Counted from the first letter of the stretch, positions 35,901 through 45,784 are shown. The stretch is 64,000 bases of DNA from Cucumis sativus (GCF_000004075.3 NC_026657.2:32536732-32600731), one strand, 5' to 3'. Translations and numbers: made by a program. The notes: a model not told the origin generated them from the letters alone.

Positions 35901-37020
35901 TCAGGGGAGAGAGCACAGTTGATAGAGATGGACAGTCAGTATCTGATATATATTAAAAACATAGCAGTAAACATAAATTAAAACGAACAAATATAATTAA
36001 GTTCTAATTCAGAAGGTTCCCTGCCAGTCACATGGACGGAGATCTCATATTAAATATATTTTATATGCTTGGAATGCAAAATGATTAGTTATAGAGTTCT
36101 GTATTTTCTAACTTCAGTTTGCTTATGTAGATCGGAAATTATTGTTTATGAACCTGTAGGTGGCTCGATCTCAAATTGAGCTAGCAAGTAATGTTCGGAA
36201 AAGATTTACTTCGACAACGGTTCCTGGTCCTTCAGCTACTACTGTTGATCTTCTGACAGAGATGACCCATGCGACGGATTCTAAGTTATCTTCTGTTCAA
36301 CAAAACATAATCTCTTCTCAGTCCCCTCTTATCCAGGCTATGGGGTCGTTTCCTGGTCCTAAAACCAGTGAAGAGGAAAACAAGAGAGCTGCTGCCGCTG
36401 CTGTTGCTGCAAAGTTGGCTGCTTCTACATCATCGGCACAGATGCTTACCTCTGTTCTTTCATCACTCGTTGCAGAAGAAGCTGCTTCCATGAATGGTGG
36501 CCTAAAATCATCTGGGTTCTCTTCATTGTCCCTATTCTCTCCTGAAAAACGACAGAAACTTGAGAAGCCCATGCCTATTTCTGATGTCAGCAGTTCAGAT
36601 GGCGCTGGCGCATCATTTGTTGCACCTATGCAACAACAAATGACGAGTATGCCACTTGCACAATCAGCAAATGGGCAACCTGTATCCCAGGCAAACCCGA
36701 GTCAAGCTTCATTTGCGCCACCACCTCCGCCAGTGCCACCATCTCTATCCTCAACTCCACCAGTGAATCAATATGCACAGTCTGGTGGATTAATGGGTGT
36801 ATTACCATATAATTTCGGAGCATATTCTCTACCACCTCCACCTCCTTTGCCTCCACATATTGCGATGGGTTTGAGTAGGCCGACATCTCAGCCACCTCCG
36901 CAACAGCTGCAGCAGCCACAGCAGTCACAGCCAGCTTCATCAGGATTTTATCGACCACCAGGTATAGGCTTTTATGGGCAAGGCCAGCAGTCGACGCCAC
37001 CCCCGGTCCCTAGGCAGTAA
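11976..37020 (+). CDS. CID-domain protein, regulation of nuclear pre-mRNA domain (RPRD1-like, ENTH/VHS superfamily)
   Basis: CDS is join(11976..12054, 22492..22739, 31664..31825, 31918..32074, 34167..34306, 34402..34437, 36160..37020), 1,683 bases, 560 residues; all phases agree. Family role: the CTD-interaction domain binds the phosphorylated C-terminal repeats of RNA polymerase II and works in 3' end processing and CTD dephosphorylation in the nucleus. Residues 1-130 form the [23 protein letters not shown], then [54 protein letters not shown], ending near [18 protein letters not shown]. Residues about 180-300 are the RPRD coiled-coil ([20 protein letters not shown], then [20 protein letters not shown]). 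The C-terminus is Pro/Gln-rich ([25 protein letters not shown]). Introns 1 and 2 are very long and packed with retroelements. Arabidopsis relatives are At5g10060/At5g65180, from memory. Confidence 0.93.
13900..15585 (+). mobile_element. degraded LINE (non-LTR retrotransposon) A, RT to 3' end
   Basis: Stop-ridden but recognisable LINE reverse-transcriptase sequence in the gene's sense strand. The palm motif appears as [11 protein letters not shown] with the two Asp codons at 14059-14064. The post-palm block reads WQSNFYPRE and then [16 protein letters not shown], followed by [16 protein letters not shown] and, after a 207-base insertion, [16 protein letters not shown]. Further on, [13 protein letters not shown] and [17 protein letters not shown] match the LINE C-terminal region. 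The 3' tail ends near tctcaatgaaagtgtg at about 15570. The 5' part is missing or unrecognisable. Confidence 0.8.
14592..14798 (+). mobile_element. short LINE 3'-end insertion nested in LINE A
   Basis: A 207-base block interrupts LINE A between LKLQNN and NKALLTKW. It ends in an A-rich tail (tttaaaaaaaacatt). It is flanked by imperfect direct repeats agaacaacgctgtc (14578-14591) and agaacaaagctctc (14799-14812), 14 bases with two differences, as expected of target-primed reverse transcription. The insert looks like the 3' untranslated end of another LINE. Confidence 0.65.
16040..16461 (+). pseudogene. processed retrocopy of a RanBP2-type zinc finger gene, inserted in LINE B
   Basis: A frame reads [20 protein letters not shown] and continues [19 protein letters not shown], a clear RanBP2/NZF-type zinc finger (W-x-C-x2-C, then N-F, then C-x2-C). 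A 4-base AATG duplication at about 16184-16192 brings in a stop; past it a second finger remnant reads [16 protein letters not shown] with one Cys lost. The block ends in an A run (16446-16458) and is flanked by a 12-base direct repeat, tgatggtacatt, at 16028-16039 and 16462-16473. The surrounding LINE reads through when the block is removed. No intron is seen. The parent would be a Ran-binding zinc finger gene like At1g55040 (from memory), not in this window. Confidence 0.82.
16583..17982. mobile_element. solo LTR, 1,400 bases, probably Ty3/Gypsy type
   Basis: The element begins TGTGAGACCC and ends GGGGCATGACA, the TG...CA ends of an LTR. It is flanked by a perfect 5-base target duplication AGTAT at 16578-16582 and 17983-17987. 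It sits in the middle of LINE B: QKSAV before it and a continuing LINE frame ([10 protein letters not shown]) after it. No coding domain, primer-binding site or second LTR is present, so it fits a solo LTR left by recombination. The superfamily is guessed from the terminal sequence and the 5-base duplication. Confidence 0.75.
20092..20245 (+). mobile_element. LINE 3'-tail family, copy 1
   Basis: Tail begins gggggtgacaacctag, passes through gtccgagtgcgcctcctgatcc and ends ttaataaagaagtttgtctc before an A-rich run. The same layout recurs four more times in intron 2. Confidence 0.7.
20960..21345 (+). mobile_element. LINE C-terminal and 3' end fragment
   Basis: A frame reads [20 protein letters not shown], the C-terminal end typical of plant LINE ORF2, then a 3' UTR with gtgtattctttcattttccc, ending in a short A-rich run. 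Confidence 0.55.
22370..22416 (+). repeat. templated-looking insertion flanked by tatactcaaat repeats
   Basis: tatactcaaat occurs at 22370-22380 and 22406-22416, enclosing 25 bases (tatggcaataaatcttcata and five more) that are matched with one difference at 22773-22797, downstream of exon 2. Confidence 0.6.
23560..23980 (-). mobile_element. inverted LINE 3'-end fragment
   Basis: On the minus strand this ends with a 3' tail pattern (ttatttcaataaaatattctc) near 23610-23580, like the other LINE ends here. No coding frame was read with confidence. Confidence 0.4.
24430..24690 (+). mobile_element. LINE 3'-tail family, copy 2
   Basis: Contains ggggtgtcaacctagttgag and gtccgggtgcgcctgctgat, then ttgtataatcctttgg and an A-rich end near 24685. 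Upstream sequence (gatgtgatgagggcactatg) is shared with the other copies. Confidence 0.7.
24690..25000 (+). mobile_element. LTR-like block with TTAGGATTAGGATTAG motifs and a PBS-like end
   Basis: About 200 bases rich in taggattaggattag and ggtatcatggtcaaa phrases lead to a TATA-like aattataaatagag (24904-24917). The block ends at tggtaccaaagc (24986-24997), which resembles the initiator-Met tRNA primer site tggtatcagagc. This fits the 3' end of a Copia-like 5' LTR plus primer site. A related block lies at 28690-28840; the two might be the LTR pair of one decayed element with LINE C and other inserts between. Confidence 0.4.
25394..27245 (+). mobile_element. degraded LINE C with long reverse-transcriptase frames
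   Basis: The best preserved LINE here. [20 protein letters not shown] (RT) is followed by the palm as [14 protein letters not shown] with the tandem Asp codons near 25722-25727, then [14 protein letters not shown] and [12 protein letters not shown] long frame (26086-26754) gives [54 protein letters not shown] and the zinc-binding RT-associated region. The end reads [20 protein letters not shown] and stops before an A-rich tail (aaaataaagcttaataaaaa). Several stops and frameshifts break it. No ORF1 or endonuclease is recognised, so it is 5'-truncated. Confidence 0.85.
28068..28220 (-). mobile_element. LINE 3'-tail family, copy 3 (inverted)
   Basis: On the minus strand: gtcaacctagttgagatgtt, then gggtgtgcctcctgatccct, ending ttaataaagaaattcttgtc and an A run (the T run at 28066-28073 on the plus strand). 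Confidence 0.7.
28395..28565 (-). mobile_element. LINE 3'-tail family, copy 4 (inverted)
   Basis: On the minus strand: ggggtgtcaacctagttgag, then ttaataaagaggttttgtct and an A run. It is very close to copy 3 and only about 180 bases away, so the two may be a duplication or two insertions of the same subfamily. Confidence 0.7.
28613..28676 (+). repeat. poly-T run followed by a 38-base G-rich tract
   Basis: A T-rich run (to 28637) passes directly into 19 G, A, 14 G, A, GGG (28638-28675). Such a tract can fold as a G-quadruplex and is also a classic place for sequencing or assembly error. Confidence 0.9.
28690..28840 (+). mobile_element. second block of TTAGGATTAG repeats (LTR-like, partial)
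   Basis: Shares ggaatagggtattatggtca and ctattaggattaggattag phrases with 24690-24900. It is probably a second, truncated copy of the same LTR or element. Confidence 0.4.
30216..30530 (+). mobile_element. LINE 3'-tail family, copy 5, with 15-base target duplication
   Basis: A 315-base insertion ending in an A-rich tail (ttcaaacaaaaaacaaaaac). It is flanked by a perfect direct repeat aattctggtctcaca at 30201-30215 and 30531-30545. The core has the family signature gggggtgctgacctagttga and ttattaataaagaagtttgt. The intact duplication marks one complete, 5'-truncated insertion. Confidence 0.82.
31265..31445 (-). mobile_element. inverted LINE 3'-end fragment
   Basis: Starts with a T run (31269-31277) and on the minus strand ends with ttttcattttgtcaatgaaa, a tail of the type seen after other LINE fragments here. 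Upstream boundary unclear. Confidence 0.4.
32075..34166 (+). other. intron 4 of the CID gene (2,092 bases)
   Basis: Splices CAA G|GTATAG to atctAG|GAACTC in phase 1 (Gly). Apart from the 25-base minisatellite the intron is AT-rich and shows no gene or recognised element. Confidence 0.8.
32325..32499 (+). repeat. 25-base minisatellite, seven copies, in intron 4
   Basis: Seven tandem copies of a 25-base unit (atttatttatttatatgttt plus acctt), at 32325, 32350, 32375, 32400, 32425, 32450 and 32475. Copy 4 has a g (tttgtatg) and copy 7 ends ttgcctt. Because 25 is not a multiple of 3 and the unit has no stops in some frames, it makes artificial open frames. Confidence 0.95.
34721..35053 (+). mobile_element. 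SINE (Au-like), 5'-truncated, with internal 57-base tandem repeat and target duplication
   Basis: The body contains ggtggccacctacctaagag, cttaacacccaaatgttgta, tctcgtgagattagtc, gtgcacgtaagctggttcga and an A-rich end. I recall this order from Au-type plant SINE 3' halves. A 13-base direct repeat acaataatatact flanks it (34708-34720 and 35054-35066). The segment ccaaatgttgtagggttagt...gtaaa (57 bases) is tandemly repeated four times at 34789-35016, adding about 171 bases to a normal copy. It lies in intron 6 in the sense orientation. Confidence 0.75.
34789..35016 (+). repeat. 57-base minisatellite, four copies, within the SINE
   Basis: Copies start at 34789, 34846, 34903 and 34960, with one to three differences each. 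As 57 is a multiple of 3, one frame stays open and gives a 19-residue repeat ([19 protein letters not shown]) that is an artefact of the DNA repeat, not a protein. Confidence 0.95.
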
Positions 37021-38587
37021 GTTCCCAGGTAGAATTTACTTGGGTCAAACTTTCACTTAAAAGGGTTAAATATCTTCAATGGTTTACATTAGCCATACAC
37101 ATTTCTACCTGCCAACTGAGTTCATTTCAGAATTTGTATTATCATGTAAATTAGTAGATTATTTTTTTTTTTTCGTTAGTTAATTTGTAGAAGGTTTAGT
37201 ATATCTTCTCCGGCCAACAATTTTAAAGAGCATGTTGCAGCTGAGGTTCGTCTGTGCTGATGGAAAATTTAGGTGGCTACATTTAGGCTTTTCCAATGTG
37301 TTACTATAAAAGTCCGGAAGCTCGACGAATTCTCGACTACGTCAAAATTTTACTGTGGCTAGGTAAGCTTTTCTCCCATATGTTTGGAAGCTTGTTAGCG
37401 TACTGCCTAGAAAGATTTTTAGTTGACATGTTAGATTCAGCTTTGAAGACCTTGTTGCCCTTTAAAATCTGCATGGATAGAGTGGCCAACTACACTTATT
37501 TTGGATAGCAATAACAGGATGATACTGGTCTGTAATATAAATTTAGTGATAGGCCATGGAAATTATAAGTTAAAATACATCAGTGCCACTGTTTTGTAAT
37601 CTGTACCCCTTGTTTTCTTATTCAGTAGAGAACTTTTATTTTACAATAAATTGTTCCTCAATCTTCTTGCCTCGTCTGATGCTTTATTTGCTTCCCCTTT
37701 TTATTTGTGTTGAATAAAATATTAGTGATCATGAAGTAAATTTTGCCGTAGCCAACAATGTTGTTCCATGCTTGATTATTTTTTTTAAGTGTAGACTTGC
37801 ATTGATTAATTTGAAATTTTCATTTTTGTGGTTAATGTGAAAAAAGTTCTCTTTTGAGTGAAATTTGTTTAATTATTTACATATTTTTAAGAATAACTAT
37901 AAAATTTTTATGCAAATATCATATAAATTTTCACCCTTCGAGAGCACTTTTAACTGGTTTTGAGAGGTTCTGTTAAAATCATTTCTTCAGATATTTCAAA
38001 TCGATTCATATTTTTCTTCGAGTGCTCAAATTGGTTCATATAACTTGTCATAGTCCATATATATATATATATATATATATTATGGGGAGTTTGGTCATCT
38101 CTTATAATGGCATTTCTAAAAGCCAATGATTCTCCACAAAATTTAGGTCCATAGTCCAATATGTTCAATTTTAGGAATGTCCAAGTGTTAAAAAATGTTG
38201 AAGAAATTACCTTTAATACGTTTCAATTTATTTTAAAATATACTTTTTCTGTCATAATGATATGAAAATTGCACTCATTAGCATAAATTTCAACAATAAA
38301 TGTTCTTTTTAGAGAAGTATATCGTGTAAAGTTGAGGTTATATGAGAAATCAAAGTGCCCTAATGGAAGGTCAAGGTATCCATAAATTGATTCATGTATC
38401 ATCCTTCCTCTAGCAGTTGCAGTAATTTACTCTTGAAATCACAATTGATACAAACAATAATTGATTGGGTAGATATACATCGAAGCAATTGTTTCATTTA
38501 TTTAGCTTTAAATGTTCAACCTCATAAAAAAGAAAAGAAAATTCCATTTTATTCCATAAAATTTTTGTTTCTGTTTCTGTGTTATAA
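37021..38587. other. 3' UTR of the CID gene and intergenic region
   Basis: The first 600 bases or so are the CID gene 3' UTR, with an AATAAA-like ttacaataaattg near 37640. An AT dinucleotide run lies at about 38056-38080. The two flanking genes are convergent. No coding region is supported. Confidence 0.6.
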
Positions 38588-41500
38588 TCAGGCTTCTGGC
38601 AGTGGTTTTCCAGCCAAAAACGACTTGAAAAGTTGTAGAGATCTCTTGGGCTGAATTTGTGCTGTTTTTTGAGACGCACCTCTCACAATTGCATAAGTTA
38701 AAAATTTACCATACTCTTCTGTCCAACCTCCAACCTAATCCAACAAACAAAATCACAATTTCCTTTATAAATTTCTATTTTGAAGAACAACACATTACTA
38801 AATTTGTAGGTTTAAAATATAATTTTGGTTCTATTTTATAGATCACATTCAATTTTGGTCAATAAGTTTTTTTTTTTTTTTTTGTATTTTCAATCAATCT
38901 TTTAGTTTATCATCATATTTTAATGTTATTACAAATTTAGTCTATATTCTTTTAAATCAAATACTATGTTAGTTTATTGTCATATTTTAATGTTATTACA
39001 AACTTTTAATCACTCAAAATTAATTTAAAATTTTAGTTTACCGAATGCAATTATCTATCTTTAAAAAAAACAAAAGTAATTTTAATTATTTTAGAATTAC
39101 TCTCAAACATGCTCTAGATAGAAATGACTATTTAATTAATATCAAAATTACTATTTTAGTCACCGAATTTGAAGGGTAGTTTTTATTGAGTTTTAAATGG
39201 CAAACTATTATAATTTTACTCTTATATTTGAATTTTAATTTGCACTTCGTCGTTAGTAGGAGTAAATATTCATAAACGAAATTAGAGATATTTTTAAAAT
39301 TAACAAAATAAATTAAAATATTTTCTTAAAATTATAACATTTTCAAATACAAATTCAAAACAACATTTTGAGATTTTAACACCTAAGATTCACATAAAAC
39401 TATAACTAAAATATAATATATACATATAGATAGTTATAAGACAGCTTAATTTTTTAAAAAAAAAATAAAACAAGTTGAACTTAAAATAGAATAGATTATG
39501 AAAAACCAAAAGAAATTTCTAAGAAACAAAAAAGAGAATAGAATTTTGGATGAACATTTGTTAGGGTAAAAGTTGAAAAGGAAGTGACCTTTTTATCAGA
39601 AAACCAAGGTCTGTAGCGCACAGTTGGGCAAAGATTCATCGAGTTCGCGAGTGAATTTACCAATGTCCGAGTCCCACTAAATGGTAACGCCGAATCTTGA
39701 TCTCCACTGCCACATTTCAATAACAACAACTCAATTCATTCATTCTATATATATATATAGTTTTTACGTAGCTTTTTCTTGTTTTATTTAGAGTTTGAGG
39801 TTGAAACCACGTAGAGTTGGACTTAGCATTTACCTGTAGACCAATACTCGAATTTTAGACTTCACGAGCGCGCCAACAACACCAATCGTCGGCACCAATC
39901 TGTTCCTCAAATTATATTTCCATTCTCTAACCAAACAAAAAATCAGCAATCAAAAACTCAACATCTCACATACAAATTTCAAATTGAAAAACGTTAATCA
40001 CAAAAATTACTTCCTAAATCTGCAGATCCTCCATGTCGAAAATCCAATTAGCTTCGCATGGAGAGCTTTCTGAACATCATGTCGATTCAAGTACTTTGCT
40101 ACAGTATCTCCAGCACAAGGGTCTCGATCTTTCTGTTCAGACTACACGAACAACAATTTCAAAATCACACAACCAGAGCAGAAAGCCCTAAAAATCGCAT
40201 TGCACTGATAATAATTAAAAAAAAGGGAATCACCTGGCCATAGATGAAGGTCTGGAGCAGAGTGAAGCGGACAGGATCAGTGCGATTGAGATCGCCGAAC
40301 AGGGAGGCGTTGGCGGAGGGACAGGCGTCGCCGGCGGCAACATCGAAATAATCGATGGCGGGAGAGAGTTCTTTGGAGACGTTAGTGGCGACGGAGATGC
40401 AGTCGCGAGAGAGGGAATTGGTGATTCCTTCGGTGACGAGACGAGAGGCATTGCAGACGGAAGTGAGAAGGTTGAAGGCGGCGTCGGAGATGAGGGCGTG
40501 CGACCACCAGTATTGGCTAAGGGCATTGCCGTCTACTTGGATGTCAAGAAGAGGATTTCCAATCTGCAATCCAAACAACTCCAATCTTTGATTTCATCTT
40601 CAGCCAATTTCATTTCTTCAATGATCATACAAATTTAATATAACCAAATTGACAACCGAGATTATTATAAATGAGTTTCTAACATTTCAATATATTAACA
40701 AGTATCAAATGCTCTCTATTCTGGATTCAAACCCTAAATTCAAAAGAACAAAAACTTACAGCTATCCCCTTGAGTTTGAGCTTCAAATTTGAATGAACAA
40801 TTAGTTGTGCAAGTAATGGCACAAAGTGTCCTCCTATAACAATAATAAGAAAGGAATTAATAATCACAAATGTGTATTTGAATTATAATTAGCCCAAAGT
40901 AAAATTAAAAATTTACCTGCATAAGCTTCTCCAGCAATATATAAATCTCTTTTCTTATATTGAGGAAACTTCTCCAACCAACGTTGTAGGAAGATTAAAT
41001 TATCTTCAACTTTCAAAACCAAATATAAAATTATTCAAAAACCAAAATTCTTAGCTTTAATTCGTTCTATAAATTACATATCTCAAACCTGAAATAGCAT
41101 CCGTTATGTTTGAATAAAAAGATTTATTCTTAGAATATGAAAACCCAACTCCAGCCGGCGACTCCACATATAACATATTTGCTTCTGCACACACACATAT
41201 ATATTACACTTTAATCATTGGTGGATGTGGTAATTGAATATGGTTTTCATACTAAAAATGTAACAATTAAAGTTGTAATTACTAAGAAGAAAGAGAAGTG
41301 GAAAGTGACCTGTATTCCAACTATAATGATTTTGAATTAAAACTTCACCATTAATTTTAAATGGCCCATGCTCTAGGAAAGCTCCACCTCCAAGTGATGA
41401 ACACCCAGCCAATGTATCTAATTTCAATACACGATCAACCCAAATATAAGTTCTATCTTCAAACAAGGAATAACCCACTTTTTTATGATTGTATATTAAT

Positions 41501-42259
41501 GATTTTATTTTCCCTTTACTAGTCAAAATTTTTTTTTTCTGTACATGTTATTTTATTTTAATTATCATTTCATTTACCATCCATTCTTTTTAATTATTGA
41601 ATTAAAATAATTTAGGTTTGCATCAAATTTTATATAAAGTGTCTAATAGATTTCTAGATTTTATAACCTACTTTTTCCTATTATGCTTTTGAATAAAAGT
41701 AATTGTTAAAAATATAAAAAAACTAACAAAATATGTACAATAGTAAGTTTCAGTTAAAATTAATAGCAAAAAATTCAAAAGTGAACAAATAAAAATAATT
41801 AAACTCAAAATCGAAGAGAAATGGATGTAATAAAACATACACAAGAGAAATTAAATTCAAAGTGTTAAATTAAAGCCTAAGACTAAGAACTATATACTTT
41901 TCTTAAAAAACTTGAAATCCCATAATCGCCATGCATATCTCCATGCAGAATCAAAACTTAAGTAGTTCTTTAAACTAAATACCTCCATTGAACCAAAGAA
42001 CGAGGGGCTTAGAAGAAGGCTTAGACTCAGCTTCAACAAAGTAATAAAAAAGAGCTCTTCCTTCCTTCTCATTCACGGTAACATAGCCCCCAAATTGCTC
42101 GAAATGTGTTGTCAACATGGGCTGGTTTGGTAAGGATGTGATTCGATCGTGATCTGCCAATTGATTAGCCATGACTAACGACGACCTCAGACCGAGCACG
42201 ATAGAGAAGGCAATGGCCACCATGGCAACCACCATCCAGGGGTTGGAGCACGATCCCAT
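38588..42259 (-). CDS. serine carboxypeptidase-like protein (SCPL45 type), catalytic Ser and His replaced
   Basis: CDS is complement(join(38588..38734, 39589..39706, 39834..39926, 40011..40141, 40234..40563, 40760..40830, 40917..41009, 41089..41184, 41310..41417, 41983..42259)), 1,464 bases, 487 residues with no stop or frameshift. Peptidase family S10: secreted or vacuolar carboxypeptidases and acyltransferases. Signs: signal peptide [99 protein letters not shown]; and the C-terminus [20 protein letters not shown]. Odd: the nucleophile motif GESYAG is GEAYAG (Ala189, codon 40924-40926), the catalytic His in RGASH is Gln461 (38669-38671), and the oxyanion segment GGPGCSS reads GDTLAGCSS (residues 92-100). 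Asp404 remains. Hydrolysis by the family mechanism is not expected. The exon 2 and exon 5 acceptors are the least certain. Confidence 0.88.
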
Positions 42260-42307
42260 TTTGCTAGCTAGCTCTGTTTCTTGTTTGTTTGATGATATAT
42301 AATGCAA

Positions 42308-42315
42308 TTTATATA
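42308..42315 (-). promoter_or_regulatory. TATA box of the SCPL gene
   Basis: TATATAAA on the minus strand, about 50 bases before the ATG at 42259, implying a start of transcription near 42280 and a leader of about 20 bases. This supports MGSCSN as the true N-terminus. Confidence 0.55.
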
Positions 42316-42319
42316 GTTG

Positions 42320-45300
42320 GTTCTTTGGTGTTCTTAAAATGGAAAGAGCATTAGATTGAAATGTGAGTTGATGTATTGATGGAGTTCCATTTTCAGCGTG
42401 TAAAATTGAATTGTCATGGTGGGAAATGATGGATTTTTCAGTGTCTTTGAATTTTGATCTTGGAAGTGTTCTGTTTTTTGTTTGGCTTTTATTAACATTT
42501 TTCGCGTTTAATATTTTTGTTGATGTATAATACGTTAAAACGAATGTTTACACGAATTATCGTGTTTTAGGTATATTCAATTGAACGTATAAGAAGTATA
42601 TATACGTAGCAGAGGTCGAAAGTAAAAAACTAGTATAACAATATATATAACGATATTTTTATAAGTATAGTAAAATAAATTAAAATATTTACAAAATATT
42701 GATAGAAATCAATGTCTACTGATATTGATAAAAACTAATAGAAGTTTATCAATATTTATCATAATTATTAGAATGTAAAATTTGATACGATAAAACTTGA
42801 GTACTCATAGATAATATTTATTTTTCAATTTCTTAGTATTTTTTTTTATAATATTAAAATTCAGGGACTTATGTTTAAATGCTTTTAAATTTTCATCATC
42901 TTTTTTGTTAGTTTACTTTTAGGTCATGTTTGCCAAGTCGTAGTAAGAGTCGGTAAATTCGTAATAGAATTTCATTGATATTGATCATCATTCGTAATGA
43001 GTTTGGAAATCATAAACATAATTGAATTGATTTTTATTACATTTACTTAAAATTACAAAATTGTCAAACTTACATGTACCGTTGTCATTACCATTATCGT
43101 TTAACCCTAAAGATAGCAATAACAATAATGGTAAACACAATCATATATTGTATATTTTTTTATTATAGATTTAGAAAAATGTCCCATATAGGTTACTGTT
43201 ACTACTAAACATAGATAAACAACAAATATAATCAATTGAAATCCACATTTTTTTAATGTTTGAAGAATTATGTTTGATCTCAAGACTAAAAGAGAATTGG
43301 GATTTGAATCATAGATGGGAAGTAAATTATAGACAAATTAAGTTCTCATTGGAGATTGAAAAACCAAACCCCCCACTTAAAAATTTGTGGAGTGTGATTG
43401 ACAACCTCTTCGGATAAAAGAAGACAAGAGTAGGAGGGAGTGGAAAGTTTTAACTTAGCTCATTCAAACTATGAACATTTTTCTTCTTTTTTTCCCTCCA
43501 TATTCAACTTCATAGTGATTATAACTTTTGAAAAAGTTTATTTAAAAAAATTAAGCAAACTTTATATTATGTTTTAATCGTTAATCTTCAATTAACTTCA
43601 CTACAATCTTCACTCTCTTATTACTATTTCAGACACATAAAATTGTATTGTATAATTCTTATCAATACAACGTGCACATCTAGAATTTCCACATGCACCC
43701 CTGTTGTAAAGTCTGCCAATTTTTTGTGTGATCTGAAGCCTTGCTCCATGTCTTCCACTTCTTAACTCTTGGGCTTTTGTTATCCTGAAAACAGAAAATA
43801 AATGGAAAATTGTCATGGATGACTATTTTAGCAACAATAATTAAGGATATAACAACATTTTTAAAAAATTGCAAATATAGCAAAACTATCACTGATAGAT
43901 TTGTATCGCTGATAGACTTGTATCGCTGATAGACTTCATATGGTATATCAGTGATAGAATTTGACAAATTTTGTTATATTTGTAAATTTTTTAAAATTGT
44001 GTTATATACTTAATTAATTTGAATTTAATTGCTAAATTTGCAACTATCCCCTTGTGTAGTCCTTATAGAATATGTATTTTGGTGTTTTTATGGTTGTGAT
44101 TCTTCTCATTACAGCATGAAACTATTTCATGCCATTGTTGTAACATGTAGTAATTGTAATTATACCTGTTAAAATTGTTAACACTCCCAAATAGTAAAAA
44201 ATTTGATTGAACCTTTAAATTTTTACGATTTTATAATTTTCACAATTATGTAACTTGAGGTTTAATTTTTGGACTAGCTCATAATTGCAATGCAACTACG
44301 AACTGATGGACCTTTTCTCTATGAGATAGAACTTGGTTGAGAATGTGGCTGGTGGTGGTGTGATTGGAACTCGAACGCATTCTCGAAGTTGGCACCAATC
44401 CAACGATACAGTGAGCATGATGAAAGGTGGCGTATGTTTGGCTACACTTAGTGCTCTCACCCTTGAAGTGGCTCAATAGTAATTTACACGAATTAATCTC
44501 ACGATACAATTATGATCTTAATAGTAATTTACACGAATTAATCTCACGATACAACTATGATCTTACAATATTTAGGTATCAGGAAATTGGTGAAAATCAA
44601 TTTTTAGACAAGTCTACAACTCTGGTCTTACAATATTTAGGTGTCAAGAAACACGTGGAAATCAATTTTTAGAGAAATAGTTTTTATGGATTGAACTCAT
44701 TACTTTTTAATTAGTTATCTAGACCATGTCTCATCTTTTGTTTTCAATTTTATGTTTTGAAATTGATGTATGCTCTCTCTTCAATTCGGTGATAAATCTT
44801 TTTCATATATTTATATATATATATATTTTGAAGAAAACACATTTATTGAATAATGAGGTAATTGAAACTTTATTTTTTAAAGTTGGATTATTTTCAAATA
44901 ATAACAAAATGAACTAAAATATTATTATTTATTTACCGTAATAGTATATTAGGTCTATTTTGATATTTTGTTATATTTATAAATATTAAAAAATTATTTG
45001 TCTTTGTTGATTTTTTGAAAATGTGAAAAAATGGATAAAAAAATTTTGTAGGTAAAAATAGGATTTATTAGCTTAATTTAAAAAATAAAAATAAAAACCA
45101 ACCCTACGTTTGTAATTTTTAGCTTGTCTATTAACAAACACCAAAAGTCATAATTGAAATATAGTAAGAAAAAAAATTAAAACATAAAACAATAAAATTA
45201 ATAAAGAAATTATTATCAACTTAATTATTTTAAGATTTAATAAATTCTTTGAAATTGACCTATTATCTCAAACTTCTTTTTTTTATTTAATTTTGTCAAT

Positions 45301-45600
45301 TTCATTGTCCATTGACTCAACTTCTTTTTTTTTTCTTCAAAGTAAACATAACAAGAAAAATAAACAAATAACTAATGATTTGAACAATAAAATATTAAAA
45401 TTGTATCATTCAAAAATTTGATTAATAACTGTAATTGTGAGCGTGTGATTCGGCGGACACATATACCCAATCGTAAACTTCAAACGTCTAATTACTTTCA
45501 ATTATTTTTCTCACAACTTTTGAAGAAAATCCTTTTTAAAATTCGAATTCCACTATTCATTTCCGTAATCAATCAATGATGCAATCATCAATCGACTTCC
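42320..45600. other. intergenic region, SCPL to AGD14, with AT-rich repeats
   Basis: Divergent promoters with AT-rich DNA between. Blocks at 42640-42800, 43840-44000 and 44890-44990 share phrases such as gttatatttgtaaat and tatcactgatagat with other places in the window, probably a decayed miniature element. A 45-base tandem duplication lies at 44475-44564. Short open frames here show no family resemblance. Confidence 0.5.
44475..44564 (+). repeat. tandem duplication, 45-base unit, two copies
   Basis: aatagtaatttacacgaatt... occurs at 44475-44519 and 44520-44564 with one difference. Confidence 0.9.
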
Positions 45601-45784
45601 AGCTAACTGAAGTTGATTCTTCTTCGTTCTTTTGTTGATTTGAACAGCTTCCGAAGTTTTTTGTTTTCTTGAATTCTTCTTCTGCGCGCAACTGTTTCCT
45701 GTTGAGAATCCGTTCGTTTTTTTTTTCTTCTCTCTTTTACTGTTTGTTTGGAAAAAAAAACCCTAGATCTTTCTTCGCCTTTCA

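Noticed and set aside
39496..39729. Separate small minus-strand gene
   Set aside because: It is SCPL exon 9 ([10 protein letters not shown]) read through its splice sites into introns.
43610..43967. Small Cys- and Arg-rich peptide (GRLYNRGACGNSRCARC) on the minus strand, as a possible secreted signalling peptide
   Set aside because: No signal peptide or complete family pattern (RALF, GASA and STIG1 considered); it overlaps a second open frame in AT-rich repeat DNA.
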